A DNA stretch of 64,000 bases from Fragum whitleyi (Eukaryota > Mollusca > Bivalvia > Cardiida > Cardiidae). Shown one piece after another: positions 13,501 through 28,500 of the stretch. The notes beneath the pieces were generated by a model. It was not told the origin of the DNA. It searched no databases and saw only the letters and a list, made by a program, of their open reading frames with translations. The position numbers were made by a program, and so were the translations under genes. The stretch is from positions 21,182,449 to 21,246,448 of the forward strand of contig OX411546.1 in the NCBI GenBank assembly GCA_948146395.1. Reading direction: 5' to 3'. Each line of letters opens with the position of its first letter. Within the stretch, counting starts at the first letter, position 1.

Positions 13501-16500
13501 TATATGCAAATGATATGTTGTAAGACATAGTGGGAGGGGTAGTTGTAGGCTTTGCTGAAGTGTTGTCACTGTTGTGGTTGTACTTTTGTGAGATAAACAC
13601 AAAGCAATTGTTAGATTGACCAGACATCATTTTGTAACTGATGTACTGTTAAAAGTAGGATTGAACCCCGGATGATCAAATCAAAGGGTTAAAAGCTTTG
13701 CTAGGAACAATGATTATAATTCAAAGTAATGGATGGTTAAAAGATTCACTTTCAACTTAGCAGCAGTTCAATGTTCTGTATTAATATCTAAATTCTGGTA
13801 CTAAGCTATAATTGTTGGAGCAAGGAACAAGGCTTCCCATACTTGACTTTTCCGACACAGGCTTTTGACACTAATTTAGGCTACTTCTGCCTGGACAAGT
13901 GTTTGTATAAAAGGGTAGAAGAGTTTTGGCATTTTCTTCATAAAATACAATGTTTTCTCAATATTTATCTTCTCACTTTTCAGACAAGTTCATTTTACTG
14001 CAGGACAAGTACAAAAGCATCTTTCACAGTGGCAAAAAACCAAATTTCCACACCCTACTTACAAGCATAACTTTTTCATTAAATAGGGGTAATAATTACT
14101 ATGGTAATGCTATGGTAAGATATCAAGGTTGTACATAACTAGTCACCATAGCGCAGATGGTTAGGCATAAGACTTCCAGTCTGGAAGTCGTGGGTTCGAT
14201 CCACGGTGGCGGCAAATATCCTTTCCGACGTTCGTCTTTCACCAATGGGTAGATAATCGTAAACCTATGTGAAATAGCAGTCGGAGGCTAGGAAAGGGTG
14301 TAATGGTAGTACAGGTGAAAGAAATACCAGGAATCCATTGTTAGGTGCTCCGGCCGCCGCGATATAACTGCAAGATTGTTGAAAGCGGCGTAAAACCCAT
14401 TCAAACAAACAAACAAACATAACTAGTGCTAGGCCAATGATGATTAACTAAAAATCAAGATGTAATTGGGTGAAAAATCAATGACTCGTAAAGCATCAAT
14501 TTGTTACCACATATTTAAAGGTTTATAGTGTTGTTTCAAGGCATGTGTTTTACATGAAACACATTGTCTCTCAAAAAGAGTTCAATTTGAATATTTCAGC
14601 CCTGAGGATTCAGGAGAACAAATGCTGGGTATGGAGCCCGAGAAGATGTTTACCGGTGCCAACAATGTGTTAACAGCTATTTGTCCTAGACTTAAAGATT
14701 TCCATTCTATTCTTACAGATCCTCCAAAGGTGAGTGTTACTGCTTGCTTGATCAACTAAAGAAGAAGGCTTTAAATAGTGTTTGGTTTTACACAAGTCTT
14801 TCAATCCTCTTCAGGGGTCAATGTATTCTGTTTTTATACCCCCTAAACTATGTTTTAGGGTATATAGGAGTAGGCTTATCAGTCCATTGGTCCATCCTTT
14901 GGTCCCTCCATCTGTAGCATTTTTTTTGTCTGCTCAATTTTTCAGCAACCAAATGGGAGGATTTCATTGAAACCTTACAGATGTGATCAATTTCAAGCAG
15001 AGATGTGCAAGTGATATTTTGTTTATAATCCATTGAATTTTGTCAAGAGTTATTGCTATTTGATGGAAAACAACTTTTCATTATGAATGCACTTGTAGAG
15101 GGGTATTTCAAAATGTGTCAAAGAAGAATGTCAAAATTTGTTAGATATAAAAGGATCCTGATGGAATCCCTGGCTTCAAACTAATGGGATACTCCCAATA
15201 TTTTGGGTTCTTCTGGATCCCAAAGTCTAATAGTGTTGATCCCTGTTCTTGAATTTCATTCTTAATTCATTAAAGCTGTGACTGCCCTGGTGGCAGAGTG
15301 GTATAGGTGCTCAACTTGTGACCTGAAGGTCTGTTGTTCCAGCCCCATTGTCATTAGTTGTGATTATGGGCATAATACTATTACCAGCCTCAGTCAACAA
15401 AGCTGTAGAATTTGGAAGCAGTGCGTTTAAGCAACTGATTCTCTTTCAGACATAAAAACATTGGAATTGAGTGTCTCAGAACATCTCTATCACATTAAGC
15501 TTTCAATGTAATCAAACTAAAATATACTTGTATAAAGTATAAATTTAACCAAGCTTTGAAAGGACTTGGAGCCTGTTTTCATTTTAATTTGTCTCTTTTT
15601 GTTGAATTAATCTGGTTTCTTCCTGCTGAATTAAACTTGATTCTTTTTCTATTTTCAGCAAAGATTTACGTCAATGCCTTCAACAGTTGGGCACTTAGAT
15701 CCTCCTTTAGGGAATACTCGTATACAAACTAGCCGTTTAATAGCCTCGTTACTTATAACAAATACACAGTCTATAAATCACGAATTATCCCAATTAGGGA
15801 CCATTAGTGTTTTATTAGTAAGTATATCTTGTACCTCTTGACGAATAACTTTGAAACAGATTCGAAATTTTCACATTAATGTCTTAATGGCTAGGTTTGA
15901 ATTTCTGAAGCATAAAAGATACTTTTTATGCCCCCGATAGGGAGGCATCATAAATTTGACTTGTCCGTCCGTCCGTCTGTCCGTCCGTCCGTCATTCCGT
16001 CCAAAAACTTTAACATTGGCCATAACTTCCTTATTACTTAACATATTCGCATCATACTTTACCACAACATTCCTTGGTACATTACCTTTCTGTAGGCACA
16101 TACTTTGGTGACCTTGACCCCTGGATGACCTTGACCTTCAACATAGATTGGCCATAATTTAAAATCAAAGCGGTGTCGGGGGCATTGTCATCTTACAGTG
16201 ACAGCTCTTGTTACTTCAAGTCTTGACAAAATTTAGTTTAACTATGAATAACATTAAGGTATATCTGTTTTTGACCACCCATTGTCCTAGACTGCATGTC
16301 ACATAATAATGCCCTCTTGGAATAAGATGAGATATATTGCTTTGCTCTTGTCAGTCCGTCTGTATGTGGTCCATGGACCATTTTTGTCTGGAGTATATCT
16401 CAAAAAGTATGCAAGTTACAATATTGAAACTTCACAGCTGGATAGATCTCATTGAGGAGAAGTGCAGTGCCCGAGAACCATAACTCTACTTGTTGTATTT

Positions 16501-19500
16501 TTGAGTTATCGACATGCTCTTATGGATGGCATAAATATTTTACAAACATCTCTGGATATAGATTAATTTAAACCTTCTTATGGTGTTCATGACTTATTCT
16601 TCCTTTAGACAAAGCTTTGACGGATTGAATAGACTTAGACCAGCCTGCACAGATGTGCAGTCTGGTCTTGGCCTACTCTACCTGCATACTACTTTCTACT
16701 TGATGTGGGGAAAACTTGAGCCAGAATTTTTCAAAGTTAAAAAAAGAATGAACAGAATAGGTGTTAAGTAAAAGGATTTGGCTTCAGGTCTACAAATGGG
16801 GAGGAGGTTTCAGTGAACACAAACTCATTTCTTTTTTTTTTTCAAAATTTTGATTATCTTGACAATACTAAATAGGTACCCACATCATAACTCCTGATCT
16901 GCAAATAATGAAGTGTGACACTTTGTAAAGTTAAATAACTTCTATTTCCAGCTCTCTAGATAGGTTGTTATATTTCCAGCAAAATTAAGTAGACCAGTAC
17001 TGTCAATTAGAACTCATTGACTTGAGGTAGTGGACCTGTGATAATTCAGCAATGGGCCAACTTATTTCTCGCCGCTTTCAGGTCAGGTGTAGACTGGTGT
17101 CGTTGTCGAATATCAGAATAGCCTGTGTGAGGCTATTCAAATAGTCGAAATGTGGACTAGTCTAGAGCTGTTCGCACGCTTTTAGCGAGATACTCTGATA
17201 CTGCGGGCAACAGTACCCGCCCAGGGTCAGAAATAAGTTGGCACAATGTTTCAGAGTGATGAACTTTAACAGTGTTTACTGAGGTTTCCTAATTATTTCA
17301 TTAGGGAAATCTCTGTCAACATTGTGAAAGATTACGAGTTTCAATTTGTTGCAGAACTATTATGGGTCCACTAACCTTAAAATAATTTAGTAATTTCTAA
17401 AACTTAGGGATAGGAATGTGATTGTTTTTGTTTATCTTAAATAGCTATACATGAGGGAATTGTTCGGAATTAAAACCTATATGAAGATTATTATTTTCTT
17501 TTTCAGGAATTATATTTTAAATATGTATGGAATAACTTTTTACACACGCATGTAACACAGTGTATATATACAATACTCACAAACCCCCCTATAGAAGTTG
17601 AAGGTCAAAAAGAATGTCCTCTTTTAAATCAGGTGAGTTGATTTCTCAATAGATCATTTCATACCCCCACCTATGAAATAGAGAAGTGTTTATGAGTTTC
17701 ACATGGTCTGTCTTTCCATCCATTCTTGTTTAGACCTTCATTTCTGGATTCTAACTTGCAAACAAAGAGACCTAGAATTATGAAACTTTGCACAATTGTT
17801 GCCCATAACACAGAGAGGTACCCTTTTGTTTTTGGATCATGAAGGTCAAAGGTCAAGGCTACTATTGAACTTTGTCCAAAAACAATTTATGGAACAAAGC
17901 GCCTGTGAGGGGTTATTAGTCTGCTTTGCGATAGATCTAATTGAATCTTAACAGGTCAGTCATGCAAAACAGAATCCTCTTTGGAGGGAAAAATAGTTTT
18001 AGACTATTTGCAGGCAGCAAATACAGAAGAATGAAATTGAAGCACTAATTTTGAGTCAGTATTTTTACTGAATATGGTCTGCTTACTAAATGATGATACA
18101 TTTTCGTGATTGATCATTTGTTGTAGGATCTCTTTTAACAGAAATCCTGAGAGGACCCTTTTTGTATGACATCTTTAAGATGATATCAAACATCCGTTCT
18201 TGGCAGAGTATTGAATTAAGGCTGGGTAGATGGATGCATAGGCTTACCAAAATCTTTATTTGATGCTCTTGTAGAGCTGTTGGAAGTTTGCAAGACTCAA
18301 GAGCTTGTAGCAAAAACATCCTAACCCTCAAAATCTAGTGAAGGTTCAAATCTTGAGGACTCAATGCAACACTTGTGAGTGCCTATATCCATATAGCCAC
18401 TCACAAGAGTTGAGTTAAGCCCCCTAAATGTATTGCTAAGTCATAGTTTGATATCTAATTCACAGGGGTGACTTGTCGGACATTGGCTTTTCTACCTACA
18501 GACAAGTATTTTTCTTGGCCACTTGTTCATGGATATGTTAATACCAGGACAAATCTAGGAATGTAACTAAATAGATCTAGGAGATTTATTATTCCAATGT
18601 TTATAACAAAGCATGTTTTAAATGGATTCCAGCATTTTTTCTGTTAAAAAATAACTTTTTCTCAAAATGTTTCTATTTTCCTTTTGTGGAAAAGCTCTTT
18701 GTGATTCTAGATAAAATAAAATGTCACATACTTTTCCTGAGACAAGTTGAGACAAGTTGAGAAAATCTGTATTGGTGGCTATTTTGCAATAATTTAACAA
18801 TATTTAAACAGACATACAGATAAGAGGGGGTAAAGCAAATCTTTTTGTTCTAAATGAAACCCTCTGTTGTGGTAACTCATTTGCATCGTCTTGATGGGTT
18901 AGAAATTATTGGTTAAATTGGCCCTATAATGGTTAAGCATTATCTTCATCAAAAACTCTCTTTTCAGTTATTTACAGATGTTAAAGTTCTAGAAAAAATA
19001 TTAGAAGAATGGGAAGCCAATGAAGCCGATCAGTAAGTGATTACTACATGATTATTGGCCGTTAGGATGTAGAACCTCAATAAAAAGAGAAGTTAAAAAA
19101 GAGTTTTAAGTAGAATAAGTCTCAATTAACATTATTATTACAACTTCATGCAGGGCTCCTCACCATAGAAATCCTGGAGGTCAAAATGGATTTTAAAGGG
19201 GTCAAAACGACAGAAAAAGCAAATCATTTGTAGAATTTTGCAGTCACTTTACCTGTTTCTTGTAATGATATGATGTAAACAATAAATTTGTAAAACTTGG
19301 TCACAAGGGCATTGGTGTCAGCATAAGCGTAATGCTTTGGTTAAGGTTTGACGTGCAAGTGTGTAAAATGTCTTTTTCTACTAAAGCTATTGCTTTGAAG
19401 CTTTGTACATGCTTCTGTTACCATAATATCAGCCTCTAGACAAAGATTCATTACTCTGATATGGAATTTAGTGGAATTTAACCCTTTTCGGACTTAGGAA

Positions 19501-22500
19501 TTTTGGTTAAGTTTTTATGTGCAACTGATTTATATCTGTTATATCTTATTTCTACTAAAGCCATTGCTTGGAAATGTTGCACATGCAATTTGACCATAAT
19601 ATTAGCCTTAGACAAAGATTCATTAATCTGATATTGAATTGAGTGGAATTTTAACCCTTTTTGGACTTAAAAGTTTTGGTTAAGTTTTTATGTGCATCTG
19701 TTGTATATCAATTACATCTCTGTGCTTACTTAAGATTTTGCTCAGAAACTTTGCACATGCTTCTATGTCCATCATATCATCCTCTAGACAATGAATCTCT
19801 ACTTCCACTTTCATTCAATTGAATTTTCCGATGTCGATATTGATTTGCTGTTACTATCTAGCACTGGGAATAGTGGAGTATGGCTGTCCTTTCACAGCTC
19901 TTGTTTTGGAATTAACAAACATATTCATTCAATTTCATTTAAGACTAGATCATCAAAGATATGTTTGCTTGACAATCTCTTACAAATTCATTTCTTATAT
20001 TTTATGTTGATTGGCTTAAAATTCATTACTGATGTTCTTTCAGGACAAAAGGTGGAAGGCGGCGTGGGTTTATGGGTCATTTAACACGTTTAGCAAATGA
20101 TATTGTAAATGCTCAGGAAAAAGGAGAAAATGTAGATACAATAAAATCTTTAGTAGATGGTGAGTTGATATCTAGAAGATATTGAATGAGTGGTCATGAA
20201 ATACCAAGTTTAAATGAGTCATCTATTAACAGATAAAAACTAGGCTTTTTGAAAATGAGGAGTTTAAAAAGTTTGGTATTTTATGAGCACAAATTTGATA
20301 TTCTATTTGTAATAAGACTCAAATTTTTGTGCCAAATCAAAGAAATTCCAGAAATTCATGGTCTTGAGTTAATCTGCTAAACATATAATGATATTTGCAA
20401 ATGCATTAGTATGTCATTTTTACAACGAAAATATAACAGCACAATACATTCTTAGGTCATTTGGATAGTTATTCCACTAGTGTAATAACACCTGTGTAAT
20501 ATTGAAAAATATTAGAAAAAAAAATTTCAACAGGGTTATTTCACTCGTGTGATGTAGGCCATATCATTATTATTTCTCTGACTGCCTTTCTTGTCTTATT
20601 CATTCTGTAAGATCTTATAACTGGCTTGTAGGTTATAGAAAATATATTGCTATTGTTTATAAACTTAAAGGTTGAACCTGGCTAGTTCATTGGATAATAC
20701 GGTCCCAAGTTAGATTCACTTGTCCTTTCCTACTATTTGTCTTCCACCAGTGGGTTGATAACTGAAGACATGTGGTATAGCAGCTCGAGGCCAGGAAAGG
20801 ATGTGATGTTAGTACTGGTGTGAGAAATACCAGGAATCCATTGTTAGGTGCTCCAGCTGCCTTAAAATAACTGAAAGGTTGTTGAAAGCAGTGTAAAACC
20901 CCATTCAAACAAACAAATCATTCAAATCATTCAATTATACACTTCGTTCATAATCCAAGGGTCAGGAGTTTAATAGATTGTGGTTGTGCAGCTTTGAGAA
21001 AGGCATGTGTTCTTAGTGCACAAATTGCCAAGATTTAACTGCAAAACTGTTAAAAATTGTTATAATACCCCATACAAACAAACAACCATAGCAATTTTTG
21101 TGGATATCACAAATACATTTATTAAGCATTTGATTGAATGTGAATAAAATATCTTCCATGTTTTATCTATAACTGTATAGATCCAGCATGATCTTGCATG
21201 ATGTGATTAACCCTTGTCATGCTGAATAAAAAGCCTTGGCAAAATTATATATATAAATCAAAGTGCTGAAAGCTCTGTTTTTCCTAATTGTGAGTCAGCA
21301 TTTGATTTTGAAAATACGATTTCTGAGACTTTTCTGGTTTAAAAAGCAAAATCTGGTGGTATGTACTAAGATCAGACTGCACATATGTGCAGGCTGATGT
21401 CTGTCCATACCTCCTGCCAAAGCAGGAATATTCCAGGATCAGCGTGACAAGGGTTGAATATTATTCTTTGCAGATTTATCCTCCGAAGTAAAAGAAAGGT
21501 GGGAAGCATTTCTAGCTGGGTCATTGGCAGAGACAAATAAAAAGAATACAATAGAACTGGTAATTGTCTTGATAATGATAACAGAAAACGAGGGAAATGA
21601 ATTGATGAAATATGCCTAATATAGTTTAGCTATTTTCAAATTTGCATATATAGAAGGATATCTTTACTTAGTTTGTCAGAGAATGTTATAAAGGTGATTC
21701 ATTATGAGGGAAATTGGTATTATCTAGCTTTCACCACAATTTCACTCCTATCAAGAAATTTTATGGATCTTGTTCCTTGTTCCTTGTTCACATTTTTAGC
21801 TCGGCTGTTTTCGGAGAAAACCCGAGGTATTGCTATAGCCTCCGTGTCGTTGTCGTCGTCGTTGTCGTCGTCGTGCGAAAACTTTGACATTTTGTTATAT
21901 CTCTGGTTCTACTGAAGGCATTCACTTGAAACTTGGCACACATGTTCACCATCAAAAGAGCAACCTATACTATCAAGGGGGATAACTCTAGATGCATTTT
22001 GTACAAATTATGCCCCTTTTTCGACTTAGATTTTTTCCCACCATCCAGCACTCGACAGCCGAGTGTAGGCACCCGTAGGCGGTGCTCTTGTTTTACCTGG
22101 TGTGTCACTTTTCTATCAGTGTACATTAAGTAAAGACAGATAAATCTGCATATCTGCACAGTCTGTTTATTGTTTCAGTCCTAGAACAATATTAAGTAGA
22201 GATGTGCAAGTTATATAATTGGTTATGATCTGTTTACTTTTGATTGAGTTATGGCTCTTATTGACAAGCACTTGTAAAGGGGGGTTGGGGTGTATTGGTC
22301 TGCTTTGTGACAGACAGTCTAAGTGATAGAATTGTTATACTAGTGTATATAATGTTGTTATTATAGGTGCGGGCAGGTCATGCATTGGCGTCCAGTAGTG
22401 AAGATGATGACGCTGATTTTAGTAACATTCCATTCCCACAGGATACTGCTATGCAACAGGTAAGGGTTTGTGTCTTATTGCCCACAAATTTGATAAAAAA

Positions 22501-25500
22501 CATCATAATCAGAGGACTGGTTGGTAAATTAGTAAATCAAAATCCCAGAGGAAATCAAAGGTAGTGGATTTGAGCCTTGTCTGTGCCTCTTGTTACAATG
22601 GCAGCTCTCAAATTGCAGTTGGATGCCATGAGATTAACACCATGGAGCACATGGTTTGATCCCCAATAGTGGTGACATACTTTCTTAAATCCGTTTCCCA
22701 CCAATAGGTGAATAATCATAAGCCTATGTGGGATGAGTAGCTTGGGAATAATCAAGGATGTCATGCAAGTAGTGATGGCAGGAATCCATGGATAGGTGAC
22801 TGGAAAACTGTTCAAAATGGCGTTAAACTCTATTCAATCAAACAAAAACTTTTGGTTGGAAAGGTATGTCCTTGGGCAAGACATTTCATAGCAACAACCT
22901 GGTACTGTTGTACCGAGAAAGTAAACCTGATTTAATTCAAATACGATATTGTGACTTGTGATTACAATACATTAGTGTGCAATCGACAAGTCACAATAGC
23001 GAATTCTACTTTTATAACTGAGAGATTGTTTAAAGTGGTGTTAAACACCATAAAAACAAAGGAACAAATTTTAACTTGTTCAAACTATTGTCATGTTTTA
23101 CCTTGTTTTAACATGTTTCAATGTAACTGAACCTGTTCCTGACATTTCCAGTATTTCACTTTTGAGAAAAGTAAAGACTCTGACCAGCCTTTGCATCCAC
23201 ACAGTCTAGCCTGACCCTTCACTGTGCATTTAACAGATAGCAATGGTCTCAAAATTCCTGTTTGCAGTCAAATGATATTTTCAGTGCATCCTGTTGGTTG
23301 TCCATACTTCCCAATGTCTGAAAATTACATACACCCGAAATTGTTGGAAATGTCATGTTCAGACTTGTATAAATATAAATCTTATTTCACTCAAACTTAA
23401 TGATGCAGGTACTTACTGGAACTGTTTTAATGAAACAATTTCAATGAGTACCCCCAATATAAGAGTTGATGAGCATATTGAATTCAAAATTGCTCTGTTT
23501 TGATATCAAAATCACTCTCTGTTTGAAACGCTTGTATATTGATTTGTGAATTTGCAATAATAATTACCATTTTGATAACATAATTGAACTTTTTGTTTGT
23601 ACTGAGGATTAAATGAATTGGATATGATGTTGATGATAACTCTTATGTTATAAGAATTGGCTTCTGGTCAAAACTTGTTCAGCACAATGTAAAACAGACT
23701 TGTTAGAAATAAAGGAGGTAGTTCAAAGTTTTCGTACCTTATTTTTTAGGTAGAAAATAAAGGTGTTAAATGGAGAAACAATTTGTATTTTATCTCCTTT
23801 CCCTGTTTTCTTAACCCTTGTCATGCTGAATAAAAATATTCCCAAAATATTGGTACAATCAAAGTACTGAAAGCACAATAATCCAAGAGTATAGGGTAAT
23901 CTTTCTTTTGATATTCAATTTTGTAAACAACTCTGCCTTGGAAGGGGATAAATAGGTGATGTAGATTAAGATCAGACTGCACATATGTGCAGGTATTCCG
24001 GGTTTAGCATGACGAGGGTTAAAAAGTATTAATCAATACAGCTTGCAGCTAACATTATTGAATAATGCTTGTAAAAAGTGATAGTTTCAGGGGTACAGAT
24101 AAAAGAGGATATTTCTGGTCTAAAATCTTTATTTAACATTGAAACCCTATGTTGTGGGTACTTAATTCAATAAACACCCAAAATATATGATTTGTTAAGT
24201 ACACTTGAAATGATTTAACGTGAAACCCAAAATACGCCTCCATCTGTAGCTCAGTAGTTTTGACCAATTCATTTGATCCACACTTCTAATTGTTTATCAG
24301 GCCATCCAGCCAATCTCACTAAAATCATATACAATACTAGACCTGTCATTCTGCTCTAGGCCAAACATTGCTGGCCATACTCACTCGGCTAGGACAAAGC
24401 TGTGCATTAAAATGAACACATGCCATTTTATGAAAATATACGGTAGGAGATTTATTATTTTGATGTCATAAACTACATAAGCCATATAATAAAAGAGTTA
24501 TGTCTACAAACAAAATGGAGCATTGGCCGACATGAATTCTACATTAAGGCAATAAAATTTCAATGACAGAATTGTCTTCATAATGATAAAGATACAAGTG
24601 CCTGATAGGTTATAGTTTAAAACCTTTCTTTAATGTATTCAATTGTTAAACATTGAAATATCTCGAATGTAATTGATCTTTGAGATAAAAAGAGCACAGT
24701 GCAATTGGTGATATGATTTTAATGAGATTGGTTAACCAGCATAATGTTAACTCATACCAAATGCTTTTATGCATTCATTACCCATATCATTTTGTTTCAA
24801 ACTATAACATCTATCTTTGTTGCTTGGAAAACCTTTCTAAAAACCCCTTGCTATTTCTGTGAAAAATTGTTTTCAGTTAGTTGCATGTTTCTCTGTGATG
24901 TCTTACATGGCCACTGGTTCATAGTCTTTTAGGAGTTTTGGGCTAAACTTCTGCACAAATCAAGTTTGTGTGGCTAAGTGGTTGATTGGTCAGCAAACTT
25001 GACACCAGGATTTGAAACTAACAGTGTTCTGGGATCCTGAGGACCTCAACATATTAGGAGGGATCCTGATAGCTTAAGCGAGGGATTCCTTTAGGATCCT
25101 TCAATATTATAGAATCTGGAAGTTCTTTTGATCAGGATTCCACTATTTTCAAGCCAAGGTCCTATAGCTTCTCAGCTTTATGTGCTGTTCTTGGAGGAGA
25201 AAGAACCTCAAACTGTTAGGTCCTTTATTCAAGAATTTCACACCTATAACCATGAAAAAGAATAACAATTTTAACTCTTATGTCATAGCTTAATAATTGG
25301 TAATGCATTTATACAACCAATCATTCTGGATGGCAGGACATATCCTTTCCAATATTTGTCTGTCACCAATGGGAGGATGACAGTAAACCTGTGTGAGAAG
25401 CAGCTGGAGGCTTGGTTTGGTGCCCCAAACTCCACAATTTCACTGCAAAATGTTTAAAATTGCATTAAACTCCAAACACCACAATCACACCCAAGGTTGT

Positions 25501-28500
25501 TGTAGAACAAAAAAGTACAATTGACCTAGTTGCTGCCTGGTATGTTTAACAATTGTGTACATTCTGCATTTCTTCTTCATTGCCTTCTAATTTGCATTTT
25601 AGAAATTAACCAAGTAGATTATTGATGTATTGTGCCTGTTTGTTTGGTTAGATATGCTGTTATTGGATGTTGATACTTAATTTCTCCCTAGCTGTATTGT
25701 CATCACCTTGATATCATTCACGTTGACAATGTTTTTGGCCTTGCACTGGCAACTTGAACCTTGGTCAAATTTCTGCTGTTGTCTAAAGGCGCATGAAACT
25801 TAGCTTATGTGTTCACCATCACAAGAGCTATCTAGACCACCAAGGGAGATAACTCTAAAAGCATTTTTGTAAGAGTTATGTCCCCTTTTTGAATAAGTAT
25901 ATTTTGGAGTATTCTTCTTGCATCTGCAGTCTAGCGTTGGCGCCTGTAAGCGGGGCTCTTGTCTTTCATCATTTGTTTACTTTCCATTTAGGTCAAACCT
26001 TCACTTTCATATTTTACTCTTGCTAGCATTGTGCTCTAACAGATTTGTTTTTTTCTGTGAGATTGTTTTATAGTCTGCCTAGTTTTCAAATTTTTGGTTT
26101 TGGATATTTCAGATTAAAGTATCTTATATGAGTGACCAAACCTGTATAACTACAACTTGTAAGCTGTAGTTACAAGGTTTTTGGTCGCCCATCATTGATG
26201 AAACTAGACATTAGTAGATAGATAAGTGTGTGTGTTTCATGCACCCTTATTTAGTTGTTTGTGTCAACTGCTAGTTTAGCATTATGTTGTCTGATTTATC
26301 ATTCATCATTCTGTTTGGTTGCCCACTGAGGATAGGTAGAAATCAGTAGATGAATAAGTGTGTGCGTTGCATGTGCCATTATTTGTAAAGTCTGTGTTGC
26401 ATGCTTGATTTAGCTTTGATTTGCCTGATTAGTCATTCATCATTCTGTCTAGTCTTCTTTGTTTTGGTTATGGGTATATCAGATTAAGATATCTTTGATA
26501 TCTTTGATGGGTGATCAAAATCATGTAACTACAGCTTGAAAAAGCAGTAGTAACAGGGTTTTTGGTCACAAAATCGAGAAATATGTAGATATGTGTGTTG
26601 CATGCGCCCTAATTTGGTATGTCTGTGTCAAATGCTTGATTTAGCTTTGTGTTGCCTGATTTATCCCTCATCATTCTGTCTAGTCTTCTTTGTTTTGGTT
26701 ATGGGTATTTAGGATTTAGATATCTTTGATGGGTGACCAGAACCACGTAACTACAGATTGAAAAAGCTGTAGATACAAGGTTTTTGATCACAAATCAAGA
26801 ATATGTAGATATATGTGTGTTGCATGCTCCCTTATTTGGTATGTCTGTGCCATATGCTTGATTTAGCATTATTTTGCCTGATTTATCATTCATCATTCTG
26901 TCAAGTCTTGTTTCGGTTTTGGGTATTTAAGATTTAGATATCTTTGATGGGTGACCAAAATCATGTAGCTACAGCTTGAAAAAAGCTGTGGTTACGAGGT
27001 TTTTTGTCATAAATCAAGGATATGTAGATATGTGTGTTGCATGCGCCCTTATTTGGTATGTCTGTGCCATATGCTGGTTTAGCATTATGTTGCCTGATTT
27101 ATCATTCATCATTCTGCCTAGACTTCTTTGTTTTGGTTATGGGTATTTAAGTTTAAATATCTTTGATGGGTGACCAAAACCATGTAACTACAGCTTGAAA
27201 AAGCTGTGGTTACGAGTTTTTTTGTTATGAATCAAGGATATGTAGATATGTGTGTGTTGCATGGGCCCTTATTTTCAATGGCTGTGTCACATGCTTGATT
27301 TAGCATTATGTTGCCTGATTAATCTTTCATCATTCTGTCTAGTCTTCTTAGGTTTGGTTGTGGGTTTTTGAGCTTAAGATATCTTTGATGGATGACCAAA
27401 ATCATGTAACTACAGCTTGAAAAAGCTGTGTTTACAAGGTTTTTGGTCACAATTTGAGAAATATGTAGATATGTGTGTGTTGCATGCACCCTTATTTGTA
27501 AAGTCTGTGTCGCATGCTTGATTTAGCTTTGTTTTGCCTGATGAATCATTCATCATTCTGCTTAGTCTTCTTTGTTTTGGTTATGGGTATTTAGGATTAG
27601 AATATCATTGATGGGTGACCAAAATTATGTAACTACAGCTTGAAAAAGCTGTAGTTACAAGGTTTTATGTCACAAATCAAGGATATGTAGATATGTGTTG
27701 CATGCGCCCTTATTTGGTATGTCTGTGCCATATGCTGGTTTAGCATTATGTTGCCTGATTTATCATTCATCAGGCCTTCTCTGATTATCAGCTGCAACAG
27801 ATGACCTCCAACTTCATCGACCAGTTTGGCTTTAACGAAGAGGAATTCGGGGATCAAGACGAAAAGGCAGAGTAAGTATTTGTACTTGATTTGGCTGATA
27901 GTTTGTGATAATGCTCAATGTGTCCCATCCCGGCTAGCTTGTAGGTTACCCATAGAGTTGTCAATTCCAGGGCCGCGAGTTCGAACCCATGCTAGGCCAA
28001 CTTTCATCTGACATTTATTTGGACAAAAGTCAATTTGACACAAGTCTTTTGTCTCCACCCAATGGGTGTATGATTAGATATACGCCTAAGGTGGATGAGC
28101 ATCTGGTAGCAAGGATGAATTGTTATGGTTGTACTGGTGTGAGAAAGGACCGAAACCATGGGTAGGTGAACCTGCCATCGCGCCATAAATATTACTTCAA
28201 AAATGTTGAAATTTGCAGTTAACCGCACTACAACAAAAAATCATCCCAAGTGGTAGCACATGCCCTTTCAGACATTTTGTTGATAATTGTAAATCTATAA
28301 ATCTATGTGGGATGAGCATCTTGGGGCAGTGAAAGGATCTTGTGGTACTAATTGTGATAGAAATCTGGGGATTCAAGGTTAGGTGCTCCAACTGCCACAT
28401 ATCTTATGATAGTTAAAAAAAGGGTGTATAACCTCAGCCAAAATACATAAATCATGTCTATGTGAAAATTGTTCCCACCCCCTCCAACCTAAATAATGAA

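Noticed and set aside
14144..14215. Possible tRNA gene
   Set aside because: A and B boxes are present, but the sequence runs straight into a SINE body with a target duplication, so it is a SINE head. The same holds for 51226-51300.
15961..15995. (GTCC)n tracts here and at 50158 as regulatory sites
   Set aside because: They are internal parts of interspersed repeats and vary in length as simple repeats do.
24238..25010. tRNA-like words (CTGTAGCTCAGTAG, TGGCTAAGTGGTTGA)
   Set aside because: The first is the end of an ACAGATAAGAGGGGG MITE (TCTGTAGC). Neither has a proper B box or acceptor stem.
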